Assembly (NCBI GenBank): GCA_002633005.1
Contig: NMRA01000156.1
Coordinates: forward strand, 646,488-710,487
Length of the DNA: 64,000 nucleotides
DNA from: Phoronis australis
Taxonomy: Eukaryota > Phoronida > Phoronidae
Direction: 5' to 3'
A program made the position numbers and the translations under genes. The notes beneath the pieces were generated by a model. That model worked only from the letters and a program-made list of their open reading frames with translations, did no database searches and was not told the DNA's origin. Below, piece by piece: positions 46,501 through 59,708 of the stretch (positions within the stretch are counted from its first letter, which is position 1; every line of letters begins with the position of its first letter).

Positions 46501-46577
46501 CAAAATAGAGAAAAACACAAATATTACTCCATAACTTAAACCCTGAGACTATCAATTCTGCTCAACAACCAACTAAC
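40524..46577 (-). other. Intron/upstream sequence between the 46.6-kb and 40.4-kb exons
   Basis: AT-rich apart from a GC-rich patch at 42300-42480 with no clear splice sites. An unrecognised open frame at 44456-44710 lies on the plus strand. No RNA gene or transposon recognised. Confidence 0.55.
44456..44710 (+). other. Unrecognised 84-codon open frame
   Basis: Open from just after a TAA to a TAG. It reads NIANFLENLSNSNQ early on, then helix-like and charged sequence such as SRSVLRDRVRDCFENDP. The residue mix looks more protein-like than most chance frames here. There is no ATG near the start, no convincing splice sites, and I recognise no family. It may be a fragment of a retrocopy or transposon, or chance. 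Confidence 0.15.
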
Positions 46578-46679
46578 CAGAGGAGTGCCAGCGTACAGCA
46601 TCATTCGACTGCTATCCACGGCAAGAGACTTCATCGCTGGGTCAAGCACTGTAGCACGGTCCACAATCGGCTCAAACAT
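46578..46679 (-). CDS. elavl: ELAV-like alternative first coding exon, 34-residue N-terminus
   Basis: The coding part is 102 nt, beginning MFEPIVDRATVLDP and ending SSRMMLYAGTPL, then the donor CTG followed by GTTAGT, phase 0. Joined to the shared exon it reads GTPL-ITSQLPG, a smooth continuation. The surrounding 46570-46990 is GC-richer than neighbouring intron. An in-frame TAG lies upstream, and the 16 codons between it and the ATG are open. The first ATG has a weak context (T at -3); the one at residue 16 has G at -3. This would give the longest N-terminus of the four candidates. I did not find a clear acceptor or TATA box; GAGCAG at about 46849 after a pyrimidine tract is one possible acceptor. 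The residues look like coding sequence, but I recognise no domain. Confidence 0.58.
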
Positions 46680-49600
46680 CGAAGACGGGAAATGAAGCGA
46701 TTCCTTCAGACAACAGCAACTACTAGGTACTCCAGTCAGCTACTCACTACACTGTGTCTCTTCCATGCAATATGTCGTGCAAACTGAAGACGATCCACAG
46801 TGTTATTAACTGATTCCCTCCAGGTAGGGCCAAAAACACCTGCTCGGGAACGACACGCCACAGAGGAGAGAGACATTGACCTCAATAAAATGATATGCAC
46901 CTCCGCATTTCTACAATTACAAAAGCACCCTGACAAGAGGTTTCCACAAAGGGCCCCCACACCAATATGGGCTGTTGGGTTATTATTAAGGATAAATACA
47001 GATAAATACACATGCAGGCAAGACTATTTAATATGATAATGACTAAAACTTGTGCACACAGACAGGTGTGTTGTACAAAAATTTGGAATGTAAAAACATA
47101 ATAAATCTGCCAACACTGAGCTGATCACAGTTATATGCAGATTAATGTTTTAATCAAAATTGACGAGCCTGTTTCAAGGGCCACACCTCACTAAAACAGC
47201 GTGTTAACTACCGTAACTTATTTAGTTTTCCCACACTACATGCAGGTATGAAGGACTTAATCAACAACTAAGTGCATTTATAGTTCTACAAAATTATAGA
47301 ATTGAACTTGACGAAAGTATCTTCTGAAAGTAAAGAGTCAGTAGAATTTGATTTCTGACTTTGATAGTCATTAATTAGGTCACATGACCGTGTATTTTGT
47401 AAAATTTATCACAAATATAAATTCAGATCGAAACAACGGTTTCAGTAACATGACCAAACTTAGTTTGATATTAATATTCAAGATGAAATCTCAAAAATGC
47501 TGTTGCAGTTTCCTAGGTTAAAAGTCCAATCAGCCATTTCAGAGAGATGACTTCTGCAGTTAGCCAAATTTGGACATTTTTCCAGGCACCTGCATAATTA
47601 ACCGATTACAGCAGACCTCAAACTGTAACACAGTTATTCATTCAGCGTTCTCTAGACCTGTATTAATGTGACAGAATGACCCATTTATCAACACTTGACG
47701 ACGCTTCGAATGGCTCATGACACATTTGAAAAAACAGTGACCATTTTGGAAAAACAGCATCGCCCTTGTTAACAATGTATTTACTGTTTCAACCAAGGCT
47801 TAACAACAACTGGCCATTATCTATTGAAATAGAAAAAATGTCAAGTGGTTAAAAAGCAAAACTTATTTTACGTTCATAATATTTCCAAACTTTACGAAAC
47901 ATCTGATTAATTAGCACCAATACACCCACAGAAAGTCTGATTAGAGGTAGGTAGTAACTTGGTAGCCATGAATCATTCAGACAACACCCTGCGGCATCAC
48001 ATACATTGTTTTGGACTGCTGGCTACTTTTGGCATTTATTATTCAACAAGAACATAATTAATGTAAAGGTGATGTTCATTTGACTAGACAATAGCTTGTA
48101 TGCAATGAATGGACGTACATCAATAAGTGCGATTACACTTTGATTTGGCCAGGTAATTAAAGCCACTATGAACCATGTTCTACTATCAGTAGTAGAATGC
48201 GGGGAGGTGAGAGGAGCTAATCACTCCTCCCCCCCCCCCCAAAGCAGCAGCAGGAGGCACGAAATCAGCATCCATAACAATATCAAAAGACAAAGGTGGC
48301 CCAATAGCAGCAATGCTTTTCGTTACTCTTGATTCTTGTAATTTCTCAAAAAATCAACAGTTCTGAGGGAAAAGTTGTGTTATTACATAGCAAGTGAGAT
48401 GAGACAGCCCTCAGATGCACGAATTGCGTTGTCGCAAAGGTTGCTGACAAAAACTGGAGGTCATATTGGACCGAATGGATGAAATGACTTGTGGCATCTC
48501 TTCAACTAGAATATCTGGGGAGAAGCTAAATGATGAGCCCCTCCCACAGTGAAAGCGAAGGGGTGGACTTATTAAGGTTCACGATTTGGTGTTTTGAGGG
48601 AGTGTTGGTATGAATAGTTAACTTCGGATATTTGATCGAAATTAGCAGTGCAACATAACTTCGAAGAGCAGGTGTCGACGCTTCGATGCGACATGAATGC
48701 AGCATTCTCAGACTTTTTGACCATGGGAGGTCACCATGCTAAACGTTTGAGCCACTACTTGGTTTTTGACCGATTGTCATATCAACCATGACTATCCAGT
48801 CCTTTTCAGTGCTCTCAACCTGTAAAATGTCAGGACATCACAGTCAAAATTTTACTATTTTTATGAAAATTACTCCACATGACCCAATTACTCACAAAAA
48901 AATAACCAAAAACACAAACCACAATGGTCTCTTCCAAAGAACTTAACTGAATATTGCAACTGACAGCATTCCGTTGCTGCAACCACGCTCAACTTTAATT
49001 TCTGTCTGAACACTGGATCGGTTGACTTCAGTGTCATTAACGGCAAATGTCACTGTTGTGGTATATATTTTTCAAATTTTCACCATTCTACCTCTATAAA
49101 TACTTCATTCACTATCCGCAGATGTCTTTGCAGTTTACTCTCGTGTTCCTCTGGTACTGGAGTTACTGCAATTTTCCACTTATTTTGCACTAAATTAATC
49201 AAATATATTTTTCCGATAGTCGGAATGCGTGCAAAGTTAAAGCCATGTAGCCTCGTGTGAAATAAATGAGGGACAAAATCGTATTTTTTTCAAATAATTT
49301 TAGGTGTGCGAAATAAGGCGAGTCCAGTGTGCTAAATTAGTGGAAAATTACCATAGTATGAGAAAGCCTTTAGACCATAAAGTACTCTGGGATACTAATA
49401 AGATTAGGGGTTTAGGCCCAAGAGTATCACAGCAAATAGCTGTAGCTCCAGGAAAACCGTGAAAGCAATCAGAGGGTACTTTAGTAGAGATTACCTGGGG
49501 TAATCCGCTAGGATTGAGGTTAAGGGTTTGGATTTACGAAAACATACAATTCATCAGACAGGGTTTAAAAACCTAGCCCTAAGGTAAAATAGTTGGGAGT

Positions 49601-51039
49601 AGGCCAGTACTGGTTTTAGTACCATAGGTTTTTTGGCTGTTCAATGTTTACTGGCATTTAGCACTTGGTTAACATGACCCATGAGGTCAGGATAGTGATT
49701 ATGTAATATGTTTACAAACAACAGAAAGGGAGCATTCTAAGACAAGGCCTTGCCAGTCCAAAAATACAAGAGGACAGTTTAAAACTTCGAGTTTACCAAC
49801 CTACGCATTTGAGTGCCGGTTTAGATCATTTTTGAGTGTTGTAACAGTAACTTGAGCGTACAAACAGATTACAACCATTACGGCACATTTCATAATAAAT
49901 AAAAAACGAAAAGTTTAAACCGTTTTAAAGCCTGACAGATGTCACTGGTTTAGGCATACTTAAAATCCTGCAATTATATAGCTTGCACCAACAATTGTTG
50001 TTATTAACAGTCTATCACCAGGACAAGATTTTGCAATAAATTGGTTTTATGGTGACACAACTGAACTCTAAAAACTGCAATTGCTGATTTTAATCAAATA
50101 CACAGTATTGCCCCACAAACCAGCAGAAAGACATGGTTGTCTAATTGATTCAGTTGTAACATCTGCGAATTTTCATAAAGAACCAACAACAATAAATATA
50201 TCACCACTCTGAACTTTATTCACATCACCACCACAACAAAAGAAACATGTCCACAACTCATTAAGAATCATCAACCATAACACCACAAACAGCCTAGGGT
50301 TCGAATTTAGCACAATACAAGAGGCAATTAATACACCTGGTTTTGCTATCTTTGCTTCTACGTTTGAAACTAGAACTACAGACATGGTTTATAACTAATT
50401 TAAGTTTTATATGAACTTGGGAAAAGCTTTCTTAAAAGTTCTCGGTTTGTTCAAGCTTCGTAAAATAGAAGCAAGAATAATATGCTGGTGAGATTAAAAT
50501 TTCATAAGTTCCAACCATAGACATCTTATGTCTACCGTTCCAACCTTGGAGCCATCTGCTACCATCACTGCCATCTGGTGTTGAAACCCCACACCACAGT
50601 TGCTATAACTGCTGCCAGTGTGAGGAGTCGCAATTTCGATATTGCACAACACAGGTGCTTGGAGTAAATAGCTTCACACACCTGGTCATCAGCAACACAG
50701 GTCAGGTCAATTTACGGTAATGACGCTCTAAACAATGGTCGCAACAAACGAATCAATTAGACAAACACAGGCTGAGCTGTGTGTTTTGCCAAGTGTCGCT
50801 GTTTAATCAATGCACTAGTGATGGCAATTACTGGCTAGTAGCGAGAGAGTTAAAGGGCACCCTTACTGCACTTAAGCAGGACTTTTCACTTCGGTGAATA
50901 TTCAACTCAGAATTAGTATCTAATAGTTGACATCCTGCATCAGTCGCATAAATAAATCGTTAATTATGATAATTTATGTCTCACCAAATTCAAACAAAAA
51001 ATTGTTACAATGCCACTTTTTAATTTACAAGCACAGCCT

Positions 51040-51195
51040 TCCAACATTCTTGTGAATGCCCACAATTTTTCAAAACTTTGGCGGTAACAATGGAACAAAG
51101 AACATAGAAAATTAAGTTAACTTGGAATTACATATTTCATGGAAAAAATGACAACAATAAAATTCCACTTACTGGCCATATTGTTTCCCATATGG
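51040..51195 (-). repeat. Dispersed ~160-bp family, inverted copy
   Basis: Read on the minus strand it contains ACAATATGGCC, GGAATTTTATTGTTG, TTCCATGAAATATG, then TTTTGAAAAATTGTGGGC and CATTCACAAGAATGTT. Confidence 0.55.
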
Positions 51196-52059
51196 TGAAG
51201 GCTTTACCGTAGTAAACTGTGGACACACTGGAAATTTATAATTTTGAAACCAAACAAAACAATAATACTTTTTACCTTCTGTTTATAATTCTGTCTATGT
51301 ATCGTTCCCACATTACATTATAAATCAAAATTGCAAAATCTGTACTCCAGTTAAATATTTATAATGTAAGCTTCAGGGTTAACGATCACCCACTGCCCAA
51401 TTCAGGGAATATCATGTGGCCATTCACAACAATGCTGTTTTCCAATCAATTATGGTGTCACAAAAATTCATTGCAAGATTTCAAATTTCAATTTTAACAT
51501 ATGGTAGTAGTAAGTGCAGTACTTGCCCAGGCGAACATCCGAGCATTTGAATTTACAGACTAAATAATAGGGGTTTGGAATCAACGGGTATTAACAAAAA
51601 AATAATAGTGAAAAATTATCTAAAAATTTCACCAACTTTTTTAAGAAGTACTAGGCTGTGTTCTTCCTGTATCAGCACTGCAACAATAGTGAATGTCTTT
51701 GTGAAGTGTTCACAGGCAGGAAACGGATTGGCCAGATAGTACCCCTCCCCCACAACACATCCAAACAATGACTGTCCTTTAGGACATTTTCAAAACCGAA
51801 AACAAAACTGTTGCCAATTTCAAGAGACATATTACAAAGCTACCCCGAACACAGCAGTAAATTTGGCGCCAGGCTCAAAAGCAGAGGAAAAATTAGATCA
51901 AGAGAAATTGGGAAAATTACGCGTTGTTGGTAATAGCGCAGTAAATAGGTTTGCTGTTCTAGCGAAGCAATTAGCGGCCGATTGGAGCACTTTCAAATAA
52001 AAGAAATTGACAACATTAATCGATGCTGTTTCTCGTCCTGGTATTGATCGGGAGATGAG

Positions 52060-52260
52060 CTTATAAGAGCTCTTCCAACGACCATGGCCACAGAATATTG
52101 CTGCTGATCACTGCGCATAAACCAAAGGAATTTGCATCTTTGATAAGCATCGCCGCAGGCTGAACTAACAAAGCCTAAAAAGTTCCGAGGGAGCCATTAG
52201 GAGGAATGCATAAAGCCATTAGCATAACTATTCGCAGACTTTGTGCACATCGGAAACCAA
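52060..52260. promoter_or_regulatory. Possible enhancer with POU, TCF and GATA sites
   Basis: ATTTGCAT (52130-52137) is a perfect POU octamer. It overlaps ATCTTTGAT (52136-52144, TCF/LEF-like), which overlaps GATAAG (52142-52147). GCATAAAGCCATTAGCAT follows at about 52208. Composition is more even than the surrounding intron. Role is inferred from motifs. Confidence 0.3.
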
Positions 52261-54189
52261 ACCAGTCATCATTGTTGTATGCAGGCAACCTAAATAATAA
52301 GATTATGAGACAAGAACCTGGCCTGCCCCTAAAGCAGTCTAAAGGGAAACCATCTCCTCCTAAATGACAAAAAGACCGAGAATGAAATTATCTACAACTG
52401 TAATTATAGTCACCTATGGTTTTTGACAAAAAATTCACAATTAAATTAAAATGACACAATCCTGTCAAAACAAGATGAGATGTGTACACACTGTCAACAT
52501 GTATAGTGGAACACTTCTGTTTTAAGGCCAGATTTCACCAACATAACTTTTTGGGTGTAAAACATGTGCAATTCAGGTCGGATTGGATCCCTTTTCAAAC
52601 CCTCTAATGAATCTGGGCCAAATTAATGCCGACTTAAGCCAACCTACTTGTAACTCGGAGCCATGAATCACACGATACGGTCCAAACCCTATGAATAAGG
52701 TACGGTACCGACAGAGCAATTGAACATTACGAAACTGTCCAAAATTTAATTTTTGCTCAAGCGACCCCTAACGAATATTTTGAATAATGTGCAAAACAGT
52801 CATTAGCTCTTATGAATCCTCAGGATTAGTGAACCGAATTGCACCAAATTCAGATAAAAATTTGCGCCAGTGAAATCGGGGCTTTACTAGGACACATACC
52901 CATGGCAAAAGGATGTCGTTGACTGAACTAAAATCATCTTGACACCACAGTTTAATTATTTTCTTATAACATTTAAAATGCCATGTGCGGAAAAATTTGG
53001 AAGAACATGGAAATTGGTGTACGGTTACATTTTTGGTCTAAAATTGGTTGCGCACCCACACTTGAAATTTTCCAACTTTCCTTTATCTGTTTTGTTTGAT
53101 TAATTAAAGTTCACTAATTCATTTCAGCATTTTGACACCGGCTGGGATTGAAATTCTCATGCTTTATCAGCAACAAACACAGGCTTTGTCACGGATACAT
53201 CTTCACAGTGACAAATGTATGCAAGATGACCTCCTTGCTCATCAATTGATATTCAAAAGGTTTGCCTTTTTGCAAAAGGCATTGGTACATCTCACTGCAC
53301 ATTTGTAGAAATTTGCCAGCATTATATCAGCAGGATAGAGAAATAGAGAATCTTACACCCGTCTCTTGGTTTATGACAAGGTCAAAATCTCATGGAAATA
53401 CCGAAGCTTGCCGAGGAATTTTCACGAAATTTCCAAGCAGTTTTTCCCATGTCATAAACCTGAGACGAGTGTAGGATTTGTTTTCTCACATGAACCGTAA
53501 AAACAATCTTTTTCCAGAAAAACTCGATGTGTCTAAAACTTTAAACCACATAACGCAACTTTTGCAAAAACACGCTTGGGCAAAGTAAAGTAATTCAGTT
53601 ACTTTTTGTTTAATAATTTCATTTTAAACTTAACAAATTTGTAAATTGCATTTAGCTTCAGTAACAAATGTTCAAGTTAGAACCTAATAAATACTCTTTG
53701 AAGGTGTAACATTAAAACTTAACAAATGTTTATAAATAACACAATCAGCAGGGTTTCCCCAGTGTGAGCACAACACTGAATTGACCTTGAGACAGCACAG
53801 CTAGAAAGTACCACAGCCTGGTTTCTTGAGTTTTGTCTCGTTTGAATGAACGTAGATGTGAAATTCGCAGCCGAAGATGGGTCTGTTTAAGAAGTTGTGT
53901 GCATGTCCTTCCGATGGGGAGTACGTACAGTTGCGACACCTGATTTGTCAATCATAAGCTTGCCAACTTCATGGAATTCCGGCATTGTTTGGTTGTTGGT
54001 ATTAGTGTTTTGCAGACGATAAAATGTAAGGCGTGTAGATTTCTACTTAGCACTAATTTGTGATTTGCCCATATAATGTCAAAAAATTACGTACTCGGCG
54101 TTATTAACCAGTTACGTCATAACATTCCAGTTCACGTGAGAAAAAGTTGTTTATACCAGAGGGTTGAAACCTCCCATCCACATTGTATG

Positions 54190-54232
54190 TAGGTGGCGCT
54201 ATTCACCAAAGACCTAATCGCCATCTGGCGGG
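54190..54232. promoter_or_regulatory. Opposed pair of CTCF-like sites
   Basis: TAGGTGGCGCTA (54190-54201) on the plus strand and, 17 bp on, CGCCATCTGGCGGG (54219-54232), whose reverse complement is CCCGCCAGATGGCG. Both match the conserved AGRTGGCG core of animal CTCF sites. Confidence 0.35.
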
Positions 54233-54804
54233 TTAATGAATTTAATATGGTGTGGCTATATTGAAAGTCAGCTAATTGAACACTCCAAGAAGCTGTTCGA
54301 AAACAAAAATATTGTGTACTGAATGAACTGGACCCATGACAAGATTCACCATGCGAACTAATCACTTTCAGTTTGTCTAAGATGGTCTAATTATCATTAT
54401 ACAGCTTCTGGTGAACCTTAAGACATCTGGCCCAGGTCTTCTCAATTTGGTAGACATTAAGTCCACAATTTTACACATCAATATCTCTACTGCGACATTC
54501 TGTCCAAATCAGCTCCAATGCTACACAACTTAATCTCTACCTCATAGTGCATGTACCAAGCATTTAGAAGATTATTTTGACTGGAGGCCTTAAAATCAAA
54601 AGCCTTTTACTTTTGTTCCTAATCATCCAGGGAAATGAACAGATGGTAACACAAAGCTGCCTCCAGGGCTAATTGCTCCACTTCAATTAGGAAATTCCTG
54701 TAGTGTGAAAGATCAAACTACCTGGGCCATGTTCTAGGCTAACTCCTGCTCAAAATGATCTATGGCAACCAATGCCGGCATCAGTCAGAGGCTTAGATAA
54801 AAAA

Positions 54805-54975
54805 CATAAATTTAGGACAGAATACGGTGGACAAGTGGGATTTTTATTTCCCTTTTCCATGAACAGTACTTGCTCCAAAGTAATGCTAAATGCTATTTTC
54901 ATGCTCTATAACATATGTGTCAGACAATATTTTGAAAAATTATGGACATTCAAAGCAATAAATGGAAGCTGATGA
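54805..54975 (+). repeat. Dispersed ~160-bp family, copy
   Basis: Begins AAATTTAGGACAGAATACGG, continues GTGGACAAGTGGGATTTTTA, and ends ATATTTTGAAAAATTATGG then ACATTCAAAGCAATAAATGG. Confidence 0.6.
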
Positions 54976-55220
54976 CAATTGAAAAAAGGGGGATTGAAGC
55001 ACTTATTTTTGCCGGAAATTGGTTAGATTTTACCGTTACTCTAAAATGAAGCCGGAGGTCAGGGTTGTACAGCTGAATTACGAGCTGTGGGCTTGCTAAT
55101 CATTTTGCGCCATAGTTGTCACAATGTATAGGGTATGTAGTGGGGCACTGGTTTAGCTTAATCAGGTAAAGTTATTCTAGGGAAAATTGCTTGGAAGTAA
55201 CTCCTAGTGTGGGCATAACG

Positions 55221-55250
55221 CATTGCAGGAGCCAACATTGCAGGAGTCAA
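55221..55250. repeat. 15-bp tandem duplication
   Basis: CATTGCAGGAGCCAA followed directly by CATTGCAGGAGTCAA. Confidence 0.9.
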
Positions 55251-58045
55251 CAGATTTAAGGGAACTCCATGGGAACACCAGGGAATGTGTTGGTAACATG
55301 GTTATGGGTCAATTGACCCCCCCGCAATGTCTCATGGGGGGGGCATTGCACAGAATTAAGCAATTACAGTAACTCAATGAAAAGTCTTATGTGCCAATGA
55401 AGCACGGCACGCTCCTAAAAGTATCTCTACACACTGACCCATACAGAATATGATACTAATATGAGTTTCAAAAACATTTAAAACCTATTTATGGTAAAAA
55501 CTACAGCAAAATTCTCCTGTTTGAAATGGTGAAATTTTTTGCTCAAGGACAGAGATGGTATCAAATTTTAGAAAACGGTAATGTTGACTTCCCAAATTCA
55601 AGTATTACAGTCAACGTCAAGCTATCATTAACACTATGTGGACACACGAACCATTGTATGAACAGCCACTTTCGACTATTTTATGAACTGCCGAGTCTAT
55701 TTTCAGTCTCTTAATACAAAATGATACCTGCGAACTATGACCAACGCCAAAATCCCCAATGTCCTAATCTTCAGAATCAAGAAAAACAATTTCAGTTTTG
55801 AATTTTGGTCCTCCAAATTTTAGAAAATGTCCCACATCGAAGAGGTTTTATGAAAACAAGGCTCCAAAACAAAATCCAAGGTTTGAGGAATCTACGCTCT
55901 AATCCCTGAGAACACCTTGTAAATAATCCTTTTTATAAAGGATTAAAGAGCACTTAGAAAGTCAAGAGCCTTGAAACACGATTGAGAAAACACCAAATTT
56001 AACACAGAACAATTCTCAAGAGTGGGACCTTCCCTAAAAGAAAAAAATTAAATCTTCTTGAGCACATGCTGTGCAATAGACAGTGTAGTGTATTTACAAA
56101 CTTTGTATCTGAGTGTTGAACAAAGTGAAAACCTATTTGCACTCCAATTTGTTTTTGTTTTGACAAGCAGGCAGCCCCCATGAGCCCTGTCAGCTGAGTG
56201 AAAGCTGGGATCAATATTGACCAACAAAGGGTGGAAATTTAATGTCTTTGTGCCCAATTGATTACTAGTAAAATTTTATGCTTCAACGATTAGGGACCAG
56301 ATAAATGAACACATCAATACCAATCTACAAACACAACATGCACACAAATACATGGGCACACACATATACCAGACATAAACTGAGCTTACTGAATAATCAA
56401 TTGTGTGATTTAATCTTGAACAATGTACGGAAATTGACATGTCTTCATTCGATCATTGTCTCTAGCTGGCTAAAAGTAATCAATTTCTCCATAAATCCAT
56501 CCCAAGAGCTAGCTGTGTAAATATGTTTCAACATCACCTATGGTTACAGCACAACACATTTGCCATGGGGCGGCCCTTTCCCTGGACAAAGTCCCATTCT
56601 GAACTTCGTTTCTGTGCATTTGCAATCAACTTCACTCGATTTGCGGTCACATGTTTCAAATTGCAGTACACATCCCATTTTCTAGGTAGGCCAGGTAAAA
56701 AATAAACATGTTTAGCATTCGTTGCTCATCTAAAAATTGCTGTGAGGGCACGTAAGTCAAAAGCCGACTTTCATTCTCCGTCACAAGAACTTTCGCAGCA
56801 AGGGTGAGCGTTTTACGTGATACTGTTTAAGTGACCTATTTTTTCATATATGTACATGAGCAATGCCCATGCTATAATTAACGAACAGTGCTATAACACA
56901 CATCGGGGTTGAAAAACTGACGTTTCGTACTCTCTGCGAGTACTTATACCGTTTGCAAATGCTTTTTTTTCTGAGCTTGAAAAAGAAATTTTTGAAATAC
57001 AAAGTTTAAATTTTTTTTGCCGCGGCACTTATGCTTGGGCAAGGCGATAAACGCGTTTATTTTGCCTAGTAACGATATCACAGCAATCTGCTATAATAAC
57101 AAATTCATGAACTCTTTGAAATTAGCATTTGTACCGAATAATCATGCAATTACCATTCAGGTCAGGGTCCTGGTGAATCGCAGAACTTTCAAGCAAGGCT
57201 GTGAGGAAATCTCCTTCCATAACTAAACTCTGAGATATTCAGAGGAACAGTATTATTGCATTAGATAATTAAACCTTCAGACCTGGCATGAGAAACCATG
57301 CTTGACACAATGTATACACTTATCACCCACAAGTCAACATTGTATCTGAACAGAGTGTCAGATATTCACACTACTACATTCATACATGATTTTGAAGGGA
57401 TTGCCAATAGCAGAATGTCACTAAATACGGGCCTTCTACGGTCACGGCCATGGCCAGCAGGCTGCAGAATTTTTAGCCGTTTGTTGTAGTTATTTTTCAG
57501 ATTTCTGTTCATTTCTTCATGGCCAGTGTCAATGCAGAAAGTGAATAAATAACAAAATACAGTTAAAATACAGAGCCCATTTTTCTAACTTATAGAAAAT
57601 AATTCAAGAAAATTAAATTTTTAGCACCGAATACAAGTTGCTGAGGTTATGTAGTGAACTTAGCTTACAACTGACGTTTCAGAAAGTTTGGGTGGACCCA
57701 ATGTAACATGGTTCATCCAGATTTTGAGGGTCGGGAAAAATTTTACCACAGGTCGCCTAAAACTTTCTGTGCGATTAAATGAACAAGACGTATTCCAGTA
57801 TGGTAAAATCCCCTATACGTCGATGCCCTTATACTTGAGAGCGCTACATTTTTATAACTTGCCAAGATACACATTAACTAACCTAATACAGTATTGCTGG
57901 CCATTTTGAGTTACACAACTCGTGTTGTTTTGATTTATTAATTATTCTGTATTTTCATGAAATGGTTTAGGTAGCCAATACTTCACCAACTTACAAAATG
58001 CTTATCTTACCAGGATTTTCTGTAGAAAAACCCATCCGCCCATGA

Positions 58046-58145
58046 GCATTTATTTGGAAAATTATGCCAAATACAAGCCCATGGGCGTTTATTTGGTGTT
58101 ACAACTTGTGGTGGCAAGTGTGTAGACAGTGGGGCGTTTATTTGG
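58046..58145. repeat. Three spaced copies of GC(A/G)TTTATTTGG
   Basis: Copies at about 58048, 58088 and 58134, each preceded by a G/C-rich word such as CATGG or GTGGG. The fragment looks like part of a low-order repeat. Confidence 0.5.
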
Positions 58146-59347
58146 AAATTTTCCTCTTAAAAGCCCACTCAGCATCGTTTTTGTCACAAATTCAGTTTTG
58201 CTGGTGCATTTATCACTTATAAAAACGAACAAGAAGCTGGCAAACTATGTGTTTACTAACAAAATTTAAAAACGCAGTTTTAAGGAAAAATGTTTACACG
58301 CCCACTTTTCTGAATAAACGCTGAATAAATGCCTATGAAATGTACAAACACTGCCACCATCTATTTGTATATTAATGCATGTAATAACCGTTTCTTCTGA
58401 TACAAACATCCTGCTGTACACTTTTCGACAAGATACGGTTCAGTTAAAGCTGCTGAAAACGTGTGTTAATATCTTAGTTCTAAACAAATTTTTCATTTAG
58501 ATCGTTTACCCTGTTACTGTTATAAATTTGGTCTCCACTTTTTCTTTATTCAAATTGCAATCATCCAAGCAAGGGATTGACAAAAGCAAGTAAATTCTCG
58601 AAAGTAGGAGTGGAAAAAGTAAAATACAGGTAAAAATTGACCTCGCTCATGCTAGCGTCGAGCAGACGTTAAGGCATTTTTTGGTAGTCACTTTTTACAA
58701 GCCCAAATCCAGGAATGTGCCAGACAAATATGCAACAATGTTCTGCTGTGTGGGTGCTATATGCAAAATAGTACAATTACCATATTGTTTTGTTTTGAAT
58801 CATGAATTCTGTCTAGACTTTTGGTAAAGTGTCTCAGTATGTGTTGGTCTTGCATTTGATCCCAAGGCAAAGGTATTGTTAGCAAACACAACTTTACTGA
58901 CATTCTTTACAAATCTTAAACACAACAGGGCAACCAAACGGACATTTCAGCAAAAAAATGCAGCTGGACCAATGTGTCACACTTGAAACACTGTAGACAA
59001 AGGTCACTGCACATAGTGCATAGTGGGGCGGAGTTAAGGGCACGCGACAACTGTCACTGTCACGTTTTACAACACGACCCGAACTCGACAACCTTGCGGT
59101 TTATAAAACGACAAACGCCATTCATACTCTGTATTCGTAACAAATTGTTGAAATAGATTAATGTACGAAGGAACAGCGTAGAATGTAACACTAGCCAGAA
59201 TATGTTTACATTGAATATAATTATGCAAAATGTAATCAAAACAATGAAACGTCAAACACACGTGTTGTAGACCGAGCGTGACCTAAAAAGAACGTCTGGA
59301 CTCAAAAGCCAATGGTTGTGGTCATTTTACACTAACTAAAGACTTAC

Positions 59348-59683
59348 CTAATCAGGTAATCTTCTTGACAAACCCTTGATTGCCTTGCACCTCTGTTTCG
59401 TCCAATGTTGGAGAAGTCCCGGGCAAAAATTGAACTTTGTCACGATTTAGAGAAATACACAAATAAAAATGGCGTGCTCAATCGATAACAACGTCAAGCA
59501 TTAAAACGTCTGTATAAAATTTGTTTGTTTCGGTTTTTAAATCAAGTCTTGAAATTAAAAAGATTGATAAACAAAGTCTGATACTACTGAACGTAGTAAA
59601 ATTAGGAAAAGAGCAAACAAATGTTTCAAAAGTTCACTATCACAGAAACACAACTGTGACTGTCAGCGTGCTTTGAACTAAAT
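59348..59683 (-). other. elavl: Candidate distal non-coding first exon (5' UTR)
   Basis: The stretch between an initiator-like TTCATT (A at 59683), downstream of a TATA box, and a strong donor GATTAG followed by GTAAGT. The exon would be about 336 nt. Its only obvious ATG opens a seven-codon frame, so it is non-coding leader. It points toward the ELAV-like gene, and no other minus-strand gene is visible between, so it is most simply that gene's distal first exon. The MEYIQ exon, which has an acceptor and an upstream in-frame stop, is a natural partner. It could instead belong to an unrelated non-coding transcript. Confidence 0.42.
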
Positions 59684-59708
59684 GAATGTGGGAAGCAGAT
59701 GATTGACA

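Larger units (their letters stand above)
46680..59347 (-). other. Longest 5' intron, between the distal non-coding exon and the 46.6-kb exon
   Basis: About 12.7 kb of AT-rich sequence. The stretch 46680-46990 is GC-richer and probably 5' UTR or promoter of the 46.6-kb exon. The rest holds two dispersed-family copies, a poly-C run at 48231, a possible enhancer near 52.1 kb, paired CTCF-like sites at 54.2 kb, a 15-bp tandem duplication (55221-55250) and a GCGTTTATTTGG repeat near 58.1 kb. No coding exon recognised. Confidence 0.55.
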
